A DNA stretch of 64,000 nucleotides. Origin: Paenibacillus macerans. GTDB taxonomy: Bacteria; Bacillota; Bacilli; Paenibacillales; Paenibacillaceae. The DNA is taken from positions 1 to 64,000 of the forward strand of contig NZ_JAMBOE010000009.1 in assembly GCF_023715465.1 (NCBI RefSeq), written 5' to 3'. Numbering within the stretch: the stretch's first letter is position 1; every line of letters starts with the position of its first letter. Position numbers and translations under genes: made by a program. Below are positions 54,495 to 62,286 of this stretch, one piece after another. The notes under the pieces were generated by a model. The model was not told where the DNA came from, did not search any database, and was given only the letters and a program-made list of their open reading frames with translations.

Positions 54495-56285
54495 TCATCC
54501 AACTCCCCCCGCGCCGTTACAGAACAGGCCGGCGATTCTGACCGTAACCGTCGTGCCTTCGCCCGGCCGGCTGCTGACCGTTAAACGGGAGTCAGCGCCG
54601 TAATGGAGCCGGATCCGCTCTCGGACATTGCGCAGCCCGATCCCGAATTTATTCGTTTTTCCGTCCGTCAAGCTATGATTCAGGGAGTCCAGGCGTTCTT
54701 CTGTCATCCCGACACCGTCATCCTGCACCGTGAAAATGGCGTCACCGAGCTCGTTCCATGCCCGGATCGTAATGGTACCCGAGCCCTCTCTTTTTTCCAA
54801 ACCATGAAACACCGCGTTTTCCACAATCGGCTGAAACACCAGCTTGACGATCGGCAGCGGATAAAAATGCTCCGGGATCTCCACACGGAAGTTGAATTTG
54901 TCCGGAAAACGGAGCTGCAGCAGCAGCAAATAGTTGCGCACATGGTCGATTTCCTGGCCCACCGTCACGTGCTCGTCGGCATTCCGGGTAATGCTGTAGC
55001 GAAGCAATAGGCCCAGCAGATAGGTCAGTTCGGCGACCCGGTCATCGTCGTTCAGCTCGGCGAGCATGCGGATCGATTCCAGCGTGTTGTAGATAAAATG
55101 CGGGTTGATCTGGTTTTGCAGCGCCAGCATGTCGGCTTTTTGCTTGCTTTTTTCCGTTTCGGCCACCTCGTGGAGCAGGTCTTTCACGCGGGCGATCATC
55201 CGGTTGAACTGGCTACCCAAAAGGCCGATCTCGTCATTGTATTTGACGTTGACCCTGACGTCGAGCTTGCCGCGCTGCACCTGCTTCATCAACTGCACCG
55301 TCCGTTTTAGCGGCTTCGTGAGCGCGTAGGAGATAACGATGGCCACGAGCAGGGCGAAAAAAATAACGGACAACGTCGTGATCATCAGTTTATCGCGGTT
55401 TTGCTTCATCGGCGCCAGCAGCTCGGTCAAAGGAATGTAGACCAGCGTTTTCCAGCCGGTTTGCGCCGACGAAGTGTAAACACAGATGTAAGGGCGGCCG
55501 TCGATGGTAAGCTGGTAGCTGCCCCGCGCGCCCGCGGCCGGAGCAAGCAAGGGGCTGCCGCTTAAATCCTCGCCCAGCTTGGCGGGATCGGCGTTATACA
55601 CGACTTTTCCGTATTCGTCCACAATCAGGGCGTCGCCGTGGGTTACGGCATTCAGCGGTTCGATGATCCCCTCGAACAGCTTCGCGTCAACATCGATCGC
55701 GATCAGACCGATATCGTGCAAGGAGCTGACCGAACGGATAGGGCGGACGACAGTAAACACCTGGCGGCTCTCCGTTTCGTTCACGCGGATCGCATGCGTA
55801 CCGGCGAGGGCGGGGGACGAACCGGATTTACGCGCCAATGCCTTCCATTCGTTCAGCTGCGTTTCCGGGTACAGCATGTTAATGCCCGACTTCCGGTAGT
55901 AAAAAATCATATCGTAACGGTCCACCAGATAGGCGGACAAAATCTCATCCTTGGTATTGTTCAAATACATCAGAAAAATATCGATCGCCGTGCTTTTGTC
56001 CCAATCCGTCCCCTGCTGGTCCAAATATTTTTGCACTTCTTTGTTGTACAAGGGCAGGCTCGTATAACGCTTCAAATCGGCGATGTAGCGGTCCACTTTG
56101 TCCATCGCGTTGTCCGTCATCAGATGGGCGGCCTCGGTCGTGCTGCTTTCCACCAGTCTGAAGCTGGAACGGTACGAAGTGTAGCTGAAATAGGTGACCG
56201 GCAGCGAAATAAGGAAAACGAACACGATCACCAGCTTTTTCTGCATGGATAAATTGGCAAAAAACAACCAGGCTTTTCGGAACAT
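54495..56285 (-). CDS. YesM-like sensor histidine kinase of the mannoside transport locus
   Basis: The 596-residue protein has two membrane segments (about residues 12-32 and 290-312) around an extracellular Cache-like sensor. HAMP and His_kinase domains follow with H396 (INPHFIYNTLE), then HATPase motifs (VQDDGVGM, FGIGLRNVRERI). It is the same architecture as the kinase at 47925-49790, but the sensor halves differ strongly. The start is uncertain: the ATG at 56300 lies only one base after GAGGT, so I use 56285. It follows the second permease gene by 18 bases and so lies in the ABC operon, letting the cell tune uptake to the sugar it detects. Confidence 0.87.
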   Translation of the reverse strand: MFRKAWLFFANLSMQKKLVIVFVFLISLPVTYFSYTSYRSSFRLVESSTTEAAHLMTDNAMDKVDRYIADLKRYTSLPLYNKEVQKYLDQQGTDWDKSTAIDIFLMYLNNTKDEILSAYLVDRYDMIFYYRKSGINMLYPETQLNEWKALARKSGSSPALAGTHAIRVNETESRQVFTVVRPIRSVSSLHDIGLIAIDVDAKLFEGIIEPLNAVTHGDALIVDEYGKVVYNADPAKLGEDLSGSPLLAPAAGARGSYQLTIDGRPYICVYTSSAQTGWKTLVYIPLTELLAPMKQNRDKLMITTLSVIFFALLVAIVISYALTKPLKRTVQLMKQVQRGKLDVRVNVKYNDEIGLLGSQFNRMIARVKDLLHEVAETEKSKQKADMLALQNQINPHFIYNTLESIRMLAELNDDDRVAELTYLLGLLLRYSITRNADEHVTVGQEIDHVRNYLLLLQLRFPDKFNFRVEIPEHFYPLPIVKLVFQPIVENAVFHGLEKREGSGTITIRAWNELGDAIFTVQDDGVGMTEERLDSLNHSLTDGKTNKFGIGLRNVRERIRLHYGADSRLTVSSRPGEGTTVTVRIAGLFCNGAGGVG

Positions 56286-56303
56286 GGCTCGTAGGATCAT
56301 ACC

Positions 56304-57137
56304 TCATTTTACCGCACCGCTGGTAACGCCTTCAAAGATATATTTTTGCAGGAAAAAATACAGCACCACGGTGGGCAGCAGGATCAGCAAAATCGCCGCG
56401 CAAATCAGGTTCCAGTCGGCCACGTTGACGCCCTGGAAGCGCATCAGCACCGTCGTCACGACGCCCAGGCTTTGCTTCGGCATGTAAAGGTACGGCGTGT
56501 ACATATCGTTGTAAATACTGATCGTCTTCAAAATAATCAACGTAGCCGTCGCCGGGGTCAGCAGCGGGAAAATGATCGAACGGTATATCCGGAACAGGGA
56601 GGCGCCTTCGGCCATGGCGCTTTCGTCGAGATCGACGGGAATGTTGCGGATAAACTGCAAATACAAAATGATTTGGATCACGTCCGCGCCGACGTACAAA
56701 ATGATCGGTGCCCCCAGCGTGTTGTACAACCCCAACGATTTGATGATGCCGAAGGTGGCGACCTGGGTCGTAATGCCGGGGATGACGGTGGCGAACAGAT
56801 ACAGGCCGAAGACCGCTTTTTTCAGCTTAAAAGAAAACCGCCCTAGCACGTATGCCACCATCGTTCCGAACAGGATATTGAAGACCAGGGACACGCAAAT
56901 AATGACCAGCGTATTGCCAAACCCGCTCAACAGGCCGCCCCGTTCAAACACGATTTTGAAATTTTCAAAATTGAAAAAGCTTTGCGGCAGCGCCATCGTG
57001 CTGGCGGTGTTAAATTCATCGCTTGATTTGAACGAGTTGACGATGACGACGTACGGAGGGAACAGCACGATAAAAACTCCGATCAGCAAGGTCAGGTATT
57101 TCAGCGCATCCATTAAAGTGAATTTACGCCCGCTCAT
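56304..57137 (-). CDS. Carbohydrate ABC transporter permease (MalG/LplC type)
   Basis: The 277-residue protein has six membrane segments and the permease loop that docks with the ATPase (EGASLFRIYRSIIFPLLTP, the EAA-type motif, at about residues 180-200). Length and pattern fit CUT1-family MalG-like subunits. Its start overlaps the stop of the MalF-type permease as ATGA. No ATPase gene is in this operon; such transporters usually share an MsmX-type ATPase encoded elsewhere. It is followed closely by the kinase gene. Confidence 0.88.
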   Translation of the reverse strand: MSGRKFTLMDALKYLTLLIGVFIVLFPPYVVIVNSFKSSDEFNTASTMALPQSFFNFENFKIVFERGGLLSGFGNTLVIICVSLVFNILFGTMVAYVLGRFSFKLKKAVFGLYLFATVIPGITTQVATFGIIKSLGLYNTLGAPIILYVGADVIQIILYLQFIRNIPVDLDESAMAEGASLFRIYRSIIFPLLTPATATLIILKTISIYNDMYTPYLYMPKQSLGVVTTVLMRFQGVNVADWNLICAAILLILLPTVVLYFFLQKYIFEGVTSGAVK

Positions 57138-58030
57138 TTGCCGCTTCCTCCTCTGCTAAGGACAAACTGCTGCAGGCCTACGACGATGATCACGAACATC
57201 AGCAAAATAATGCTCATCGCCGAGGCCAGCCCGTAATGGTTGTAAGCGAAGGCGGTCTCCATCACCCGCTGCACGTACGTTTGGCTGGCGCCGGCCGGCC
57301 CCCCTTTGGTCAGGACGAACGGAAGGTCGAACACCTCCAGCGCGCCGGTGACGGTCAGGAACAGATTCAGCTGGATAACCGGCTTCATGTTCGGCAGCGT
57401 AATCCGCCAAAACGTTTGCATGGCCCCGGCGCCATCGATTTTCGCCGCTTCATACATGTCGCGGGGGATCGCCTGCAAAGCGGCGATGTAAATCACCATG
57501 TTGTACCCCATGAACCGCCACAGCCCGGTTGAAGCGAGCGAATAGTTGACCAGGCCGGCCGTGCCGAGCCAACTCGTTTCGCCGAGTTTGCTTAGACCGA
57601 TGCTTTGCAGGAACAGGTTCAGCGAACCCTGGGTCGTATCGAAAACGTAACCGAACATAAAAGCGACGGCCACGGCGTTCATGATGTAAGGGAGGAACAG
57701 CAGGAGCCGGAAAAAGTTCCGGCCGCGCAGCCTGCTGTTCAAAATCACGGCGAAGTAAATCGCGATGATATTTTGGATGATGCCCATGACAAAATAGGCG
57801 AAGTTATGGGCGAATACGCCGAAAATGTCCGGGTTGGTGAATACTTCCCGGTAATTGGCCAGCCCGACCCACGGCTTCTCCGGACTGTACCCGTCCCAAT
57901 CGGTAAAGCTGAACATGACCAGCTTCAACGCGGGATAGTAGGTAAACAGCAGGAGCAAAGCGAGCGGGACCAGCAGAAACGAGACAATGATAATATTTTT
58001 CTGCGTTTTGTAAGACAGCGTTCCAAACAT
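57134..58030 (-). CDS. Carbohydrate ABC transporter permease (MalF/LplB type)
   Basis: The 298-residue protein has six membrane segments and the EAA-type loop (EAAKIDGAGAMQTFWRITLP, about residues 195-214), as in CUT1-family MalF-like subunits. The frame is open to 58093, but I start at 58030 because AAGGGAAACGGC precedes this ATG and the upstream part would run back into the previous gene. It forms the channel with the MalG-type subunit, with which it overlaps by four bases. Confidence 0.88.
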   Translation of the reverse strand: MFGTLSYKTQKNIIIVSFLLVPLALLLLFTYYPALKLVMFSFTDWDGYSPEKPWVGLANYREVFTNPDIFGVFAHNFAYFVMGIIQNIIAIYFAVILNSRLRGRNFFRLLLFLPYIMNAVAVAFMFGYVFDTTQGSLNLFLQSIGLSKLGETSWLGTAGLVNYSLASTGLWRFMGYNMVIYIAALQAIPRDMYEAAKIDGAGAMQTFWRITLPNMKPVIQLNLFLTVTGALEVFDLPFVLTKGGPAGASQTYVQRVMETAFAYNHYGLASAMSIILLMFVIIVVGLQQFVLSRGGSGK

Positions 58031-58047
58031 GCCGTTTCCCTTCTTTC

Positions 58048-59370
58048 TCAGTAGCCCAGCTCCTGCTTCGCTTTGGCCCAGGCTTTGTTCCATTTGTCGA
58101 GCACGGCCTGCGGGTCCTTGGCCAACACAAATTCCTGCACGATCGCCGGCAGATCGATTTGCGCTTTGTTGCGGATTTCGATCACCTTCGGGTCATCGGG
58201 CTGGCCTTCCTGCAGCTGCACGCCGGTCGCCTGGAATTCGGCCAATTGAGCCAGCTTGGATTCGCGGCCTTCCAGCGGGGAGATAAAGCCGGCAAAATCC
58301 TCGTAACCGGAGTCCTCAAGCATCCATTTCAAGAAAGCTTTAGTCGCCTCCAGGTTTTTGCTGTCTTTGTTGACGGCGTAGAAGAAGTCCGGGCTAAGCG
58401 CGGCTCTGCTCTCGCCCGAGCCGTCGAACGGCAGCGGGAAAAACCCGATGTTGCCGGACTCCGCGCCGACGCCGATCACCTGATTGATGACCCAGTTGCC
58501 TAGGAAGTACATCGCCATTTTGCCGTTCGCCAGGTCTTTTTTGGATTGCTCCCAGTTGGTGGAGTTGATGTCTTTTTCCAGGTAGCCTTTGTCGGCCAAC
58601 TCTTTGATGAGGGACATCGCTTTGCCGTACCCGTTATCCATAGTGAACGGAGTATCCGTATTGATCATTTCGTTGGGAAAGTTGCTGTTGTTCTCAATGA
58701 CTCTCGGCATATCGAATACCCAGTTGTTCAGCGGCCACTTGTCCTTGAAGTTGGAGGCCAGCGGAATGACGCCGTTTTGTTTTAGCTTTTCGCAGGCGGC
58801 CAGAAATTCGTCCCAGGTTTTGGGGATTTCAGTTATGCCGGCATCGGCGAACGCTTTTTTGTTGTAAACGATCCCGGACGTGGAGTTGCCCGTCGAGATG
58901 CCGTACAGTTTGCCGTCAAAAGATCTGAAATCCTTGAACGTAATTTCCGCGCTCAGCCCCAAATCGTCCAGCGGCGCAAAATATTTCGGCAAATCGGAGT
59001 TCGGAATGTCCGGCACGAACATCAAGTCCGGCAGCTCGCCGCTGGCCATACGAACCTTGGCCTGCTGGTTGTAGTCCGTTTGACTGGCTTCGAATTCGAT
59101 TTCGATGTCCGGATACTTTTCGTGGAATCGCTTGACGTATTCGTCGTATTCCTTGCCGATCATATCGGTGCGGTTGGTGAGGAAAGTTACCTTGCCTTTA
59201 AGCTGTCCACCCGGGTCGCCCGCTTGGTTGTTTTCCGCAGCGGTTCCGTTATCCGGTGGAGCTCCGTTGTTTCCGGCGCCGTTTGCGCCGCCCCCTCCGC
59301 CGCCGCAGCCGGCAAGTACGCTGGCGAGTGTAAAGATCAGCATGAAAGTCATCAGGAGTTGCTTTTTCAA
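58048..59370 (-). CDS. Carbohydrate-binding lipoprotein of an ABC transporter (family 1)
   Basis: The 440-residue protein has a lipoprotein signal with lipobox LAGC, a Gly/Asn-rich linker and a type 2 solute-binding fold (GKVTFLTNRTDMIG, FHEKYPDIEIEFEA, WDEFLAACEKLKQNGVIPLA, AMYFLGNWVIN). It matches the extracellular solute-binding family 1 of CUT1 sugar transporters. The start codon is TTG at 59370, with AAAAAGGGG upstream. It faces the beta-mannosidase gene across a shared control region, so mannose-containing oligosaccharides are the likeliest ligand, by context. Confidence 0.88.
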   Translation of the reverse strand: MKKQLLMTFMLIFTLASVLAGCGGGGGGANGAGNNGAPPDNGTAAENNQAGDPGGQLKGKVTFLTNRTDMIGKEYDEYVKRFHEKYPDIEIEFEASQTDYNQQAKVRMASGELPDLMFVPDIPNSDLPKYFAPLDDLGLSAEITFKDFRSFDGKLYGISTGNSTSGIVYNKKAFADAGITEIPKTWDEFLAACEKLKQNGVIPLASNFKDKWPLNNWVFDMPRVIENNSNFPNEMINTDTPFTMDNGYGKAMSLIKELADKGYLEKDINSTNWEQSKKDLANGKMAMYFLGNWVINQVIGVGAESGNIGFFPLPFDGSGESRAALSPDFFYAVNKDSKNLEATKAFLKWMLEDSGYEDFAGFISPLEGRESKLAQLAEFQATGVQLQEGQPDDPKVIEIRNKAQIDLPAIVQEFVLAKDPQAVLDKWNKAWAKAKQELGY

Positions 59371-59396
59371 TGTGATCGCCCCTTTTTAGGAAAATA

Positions 59397-59410
59397 TGTT
59401 AGCGCTTACA
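59397..59410. promoter_or_regulatory. Palindromic operator, cre/LacI type
   Basis: TGTTAGCGCTTACA is an almost perfect palindrome around GCGC. With the neighbouring base it matches the cre consensus at all but one constrained position. It lies just downstream of the -10 box of the ABC operon, where a bound CcpA or LacI-family repressor would block transcription. It may also affect the divergent beta-mannosidase gene. Confidence 0.65.
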
Positions 59411-59415
59411 GTTAA

Positions 59416-59444
59416 ATTGTATCGCTTTGTTATAATAATGAAAA
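59416..59444 (-). promoter_or_regulatory. Candidate promoter of the mannoside ABC operon
   Basis: On the minus strand TTTTCA (59439-59444) and TACAAT (59416-59421) are 17 bases apart. The palindromic operator follows directly at the expected transcription start. Confidence 0.5.
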
Positions 59445-59590
59445 TGTATTGTGTTATTATTTATTGTCTTTGTTTTGCTTGTTTTTTAGCGGGGGTATGG
59501 AAGACAACATATTAATATATGATAACATCGAAATGATTATGGCCATTTTTATACTAACAAAAAACATAACAAAAAATAACGATTATCAAC

Positions 59591-59596
59591 TATAAT
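59591..59596 (+). promoter_or_regulatory. -10 box of the beta-mannosidase promoter
   Basis: A perfect TATAAT lies 33 bases before the start codon, in an AT-rich region. No good -35 hexamer is seen at normal spacing, which suits an activator-dependent promoter. GAGGAGGG follows as ribosome binding site. Confidence 0.45.
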
Positions 59597-59628
59597 AGGG
59601 TTCATAACCTACAACTTGAGGAGGGCTT

Positions 59629-62175
59629 ATGAACAATCAACGATATGTGCTCAGCGATTGGAAATTCAAGGCGTGCGATGAAACGAAGTGGCTGCCGGCG
59701 CGGGTTCCGGGAACGGTACATACGGATCTGCTGCGCTGCGGCGCCATTCCCGATCCGTTTTACGGCACGAATGAGCATGAGCTGCAGTGGATCGACAAGA
59801 AGGATTGGGAATATCAAACTTCGTTTGAACTGAATGAAGCGTGGGCGAAGCTGCCGAGAATTGAAATCGTCTTTGAGGGTTTGGACACGTATGCGGACGT
59901 TTTCGTGAACGGTCTGCATGTTTTTTTGGCTGACAATATGTTCCGCTGCTGGCGGGCGGACATCAAACCGCTGCTTCGCGAAGGGCTGAACACGATCGCG
60001 GTGCGGTTTCGCTCGCCGATTGCCGAGGATTTGCCCAAGCTGGAGCGGTTGGGCTACGATCTGCCGGCCGCGAACGACCAATCGGAACTCGGGGGGCTCG
60101 GGGACCGCAGAGTCAGCGTGTTTGCCCGCAAAGCCCCTTACCATTACGGCTGGGATTGGGGCCCGCGGTTAGTGACGAGCGGCATATGGCGGGAAGCCCG
60201 GATCGAAGCGTGGAGCGGTTTGGTCCTTCGCGATTTGTTCATCCGCCAGGACCGCGTTGCGCCGGAAGCCGCCGAATTGACGGCGATCGTGGAGATTGAA
60301 GCGGCTGCCGAGTGGGAAGGCCGGGTTCGCGTCTCCGCCGGGGAATCGGTATGGGAGCGGCAGGTTGCTCTGAAGCCGGGAGTGCAGGTGGTGGAGCTGC
60401 CGCTGGCCCTGGCGCAGCCGAAGCTGTGGTGGTGCCGGGGACTAGGAGAACCGGCGATGCATACGTTTAAGGCCGAGCTTGTTGGCGCGAGCGGGATTGT
60501 GGAAGCCGACGCGGCGGTGCGAACGGGCTTGCGCGAAATCAAGCTGGTCCGCGAGAAAGACGAGGCGGGAGCTTCCTTCCGCTTTGAGCTGAACGGCGTC
60601 CACGTGTTCACCAAAGGCGCCAACCATATTCCGAACGACAGCTTCATTACTGAGGTGACGGCGGAGCGCTACCGGCACGAGATCGCTTCGGCCGCCGAAA
60701 GCGGCATGAACATGCTGCGCGTTTGGGGCGGCGGGATTTACGAGCAGGATGTCTTTTACGAGCTGTGTGACGAATACGGGCTGTTGGTGTGGCAGGATTT
60801 CATGTTCGCCTGCAGCATGTACCCGGGGGACGCCGCGTTCCTGGAGAACGTCGCCCGGGAGGCGGAGCACAATATCAAGCGCCTGCGCAATCATCCGTGC
60901 ATCGCCTTGTGGTGCGGCAACAACGAGATCGATTCGGCCTGGTCGCATTATGTGGAAAATGCCGGCTGGGGCTGGAAGGAAAACTATACGGCCGACGTTC
61001 GCGAGCGGATTTGGGCCGATTATGAGGCTGTGTTTCACGATATTTTGCCGCGGGCGGTGGAACGGCTGGCTGGCGGCGTGACTTACTGGCCGTCCTCGCC
61101 GCTGCGCGATCTGACGGGCGACACGGACCAGCACGCCTATAAGGTGTCCGGCGAAGGGGACATTCATTACTGGGGCGTGTGGCACGCGGTCGAGCCGTTC
61201 GCCAATTACAACACCCGGATCGGTCGGTTTATGAGCGAATACGGTTTTCAATCGTTCCCCGAGCTGGATTCGGTATTAAAATACGCGCCGGAGAGCGCGC
61301 TGGAGCTGGAATCGGACATTATGCTGGCGCATCAGAAAAACGGCCGGGGCAATCAGCTGATCAAGGAATATATGGACATTTATTTGCCGGCGCCGCGGGA
61401 TTTCAAGGCGTTCCTGTACATGAGCCAGGTGCTGCAGGCGGAGGCGATCCGCACGGCGATCGAGGCGCACCGCCGGAACAAGCCTTATTGCATGGGCACG
61501 CTGTATTGGCAGATGAACGACTGCTGGCCGGTCGCCTCCTGGGCGGGCATGGATTATTACGGCCGCTGGAAGGCGCTGCAGTATGCGGTTCGCCGCAGCT
61601 TCAGGGACGTGATGCTGTCGGTGTTCGAACCGGAGGACGGCAAAATTGCCGTTAGCATCGTTTCCGACAAACGGGAAAACGTTTCGGGAACGCTGCGCCT
61701 GACGCTTTATGATGTGCGCGGCGGGGTGCTCAAGGAAACGGTGCAGGTGGTCGAGATCGCGGCGGACTCAGCTAGGGAGGCGGTCTCATTCGCCAGAGAG
61801 TCTTGGCTGGAAAACCATGATCCGCGGCAGGTCATCTTGCTCGCCAGCCTGGAACTGAACGGTGAAGTAGCGGACAGCAAGCCGTTTTACTTTGTTTCCG
61901 GCAAAGACCTAGTTTTACCGCAGGCGCAAATCGAGGTGCGGGAAGTGCCGGGCAGCGGCGGCGGCAAGTATACGCTTGTAAGCGGTGTGCTGGCGCAGCA
62001 GGTTTGGATTCAAGCCGAACGGGAAGGGATTTTCTCCGACAATTACTTTGATTTGATGCCGGGCGTGCCGGTGACGGTGGAGTTCCGCTTGCGCGGCTCC
62101 GCCGCGGATGACGAGGCGTTTATCCCGGGAGCTCCCGGGGAAATCCGAGTCCGGTCCATGGCCGATTTTGTGTAG
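59629..62175 (+). CDS. Beta-mannosidase, glycoside hydrolase family 2
   Basis: The 848-residue protein has the GH2 order: sugar-binding-like jelly roll (about 1-180), immunoglobulin-like domain (about 185-290), TIM barrel (about 295-600) and C-terminal beta domains. The acid/base is E433 in CGNNE and the nucleophile is E537 in MSEYGFQSFPE, both typical of beta-mannosidases, as are VPGTVHTDLL near residue 25 and GANHIPND near 325. It hydrolyses beta-mannosides from the non-reducing end. It has no signal peptide, so it acts in the cytoplasm, probably on oligosaccharides imported by the divergent ABC transporter. The length is normal for the family. GAGGAGGG precedes the start. Confidence 0.92.
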   Translation: MNNQRYVLSDWKFKACDETKWLPARVPGTVHTDLLRCGAIPDPFYGTNEHELQWIDKKDWEYQTSFELNEAWAKLPRIEIVFEGLDTYADVFVNGLHVFLADNMFRCWRADIKPLLREGLNTIAVRFRSPIAEDLPKLERLGYDLPAANDQSELGGLGDRRVSVFARKAPYHYGWDWGPRLVTSGIWREARIEAWSGLVLRDLFIRQDRVAPEAAELTAIVEIEAAAEWEGRVRVSAGESVWERQVALKPGVQVVELPLALAQPKLWWCRGLGEPAMHTFKAELVGASGIVEADAAVRTGLREIKLVREKDEAGASFRFELNGVHVFTKGANHIPNDSFITEVTAERYRHEIASAAESGMNMLRVWGGGIYEQDVFYELCDEYGLLVWQDFMFACSMYPGDAAFLENVAREAEHNIKRLRNHPCIALWCGNNEIDSAWSHYVENAGWGWKENYTADVRERIWADYEAVFHDILPRAVERLAGGVTYWPSSPLRDLTGDTDQHAYKVSGEGDIHYWGVWHAVEPFANYNTRIGRFMSEYGFQSFPELDSVLKYAPESALELESDIMLAHQKNGRGNQLIKEYMDIYLPAPRDFKAFLYMSQVLQAEAIRTAIEAHRRNKPYCMGTLYWQMNDCWPVASWAGMDYYGRWKALQYAVRRSFRDVMLSVFEPEDGKIAVSIVSDKRENVSGTLRLTLYDVRGGVLKETVQVVEIAADSAREAVSFARESWLENHDPRQVILLASLELNGEVADSKPFYFVSGKDLVLPQAQIEVREVPGSGGGKYTLVSGVLAQQVWIQAEREGIFSDNYFDLMPGVPVTVEFRLRGSAADDEAFIPGAPGEIRVRSMADFV

Positions 62176-62222
62176 ATTGAATTTATTTTCAATTTATGGA
62201 AGTTCGATTCTCGATTTTACCG

Positions 62223-62231
62223 TGCTATAAT
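62223..62231 (+). promoter_or_regulatory. Extended -10 promoter of the LTA-synthase-like gene
   Basis: TGCTATAAT is a perfect -10 box with the TGn extension, about 55 bases before the start codon. The -35 region is weak, as is common with extended -10 promoters. Confidence 0.5.
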
Positions 62232-62286
62232 AAACAGATAAAAAACCGTGTTTTTTGTAAAAACGGAATAAAATCGAGGTAAAAAG

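Noticed and set aside
62221..62276. Riboswitch or terminator before the LTA-synthase-like gene
   Set aside because: The inverted repeat around 62243-62268 is imperfect and AT-rich, and no riboswitch core was recognised.
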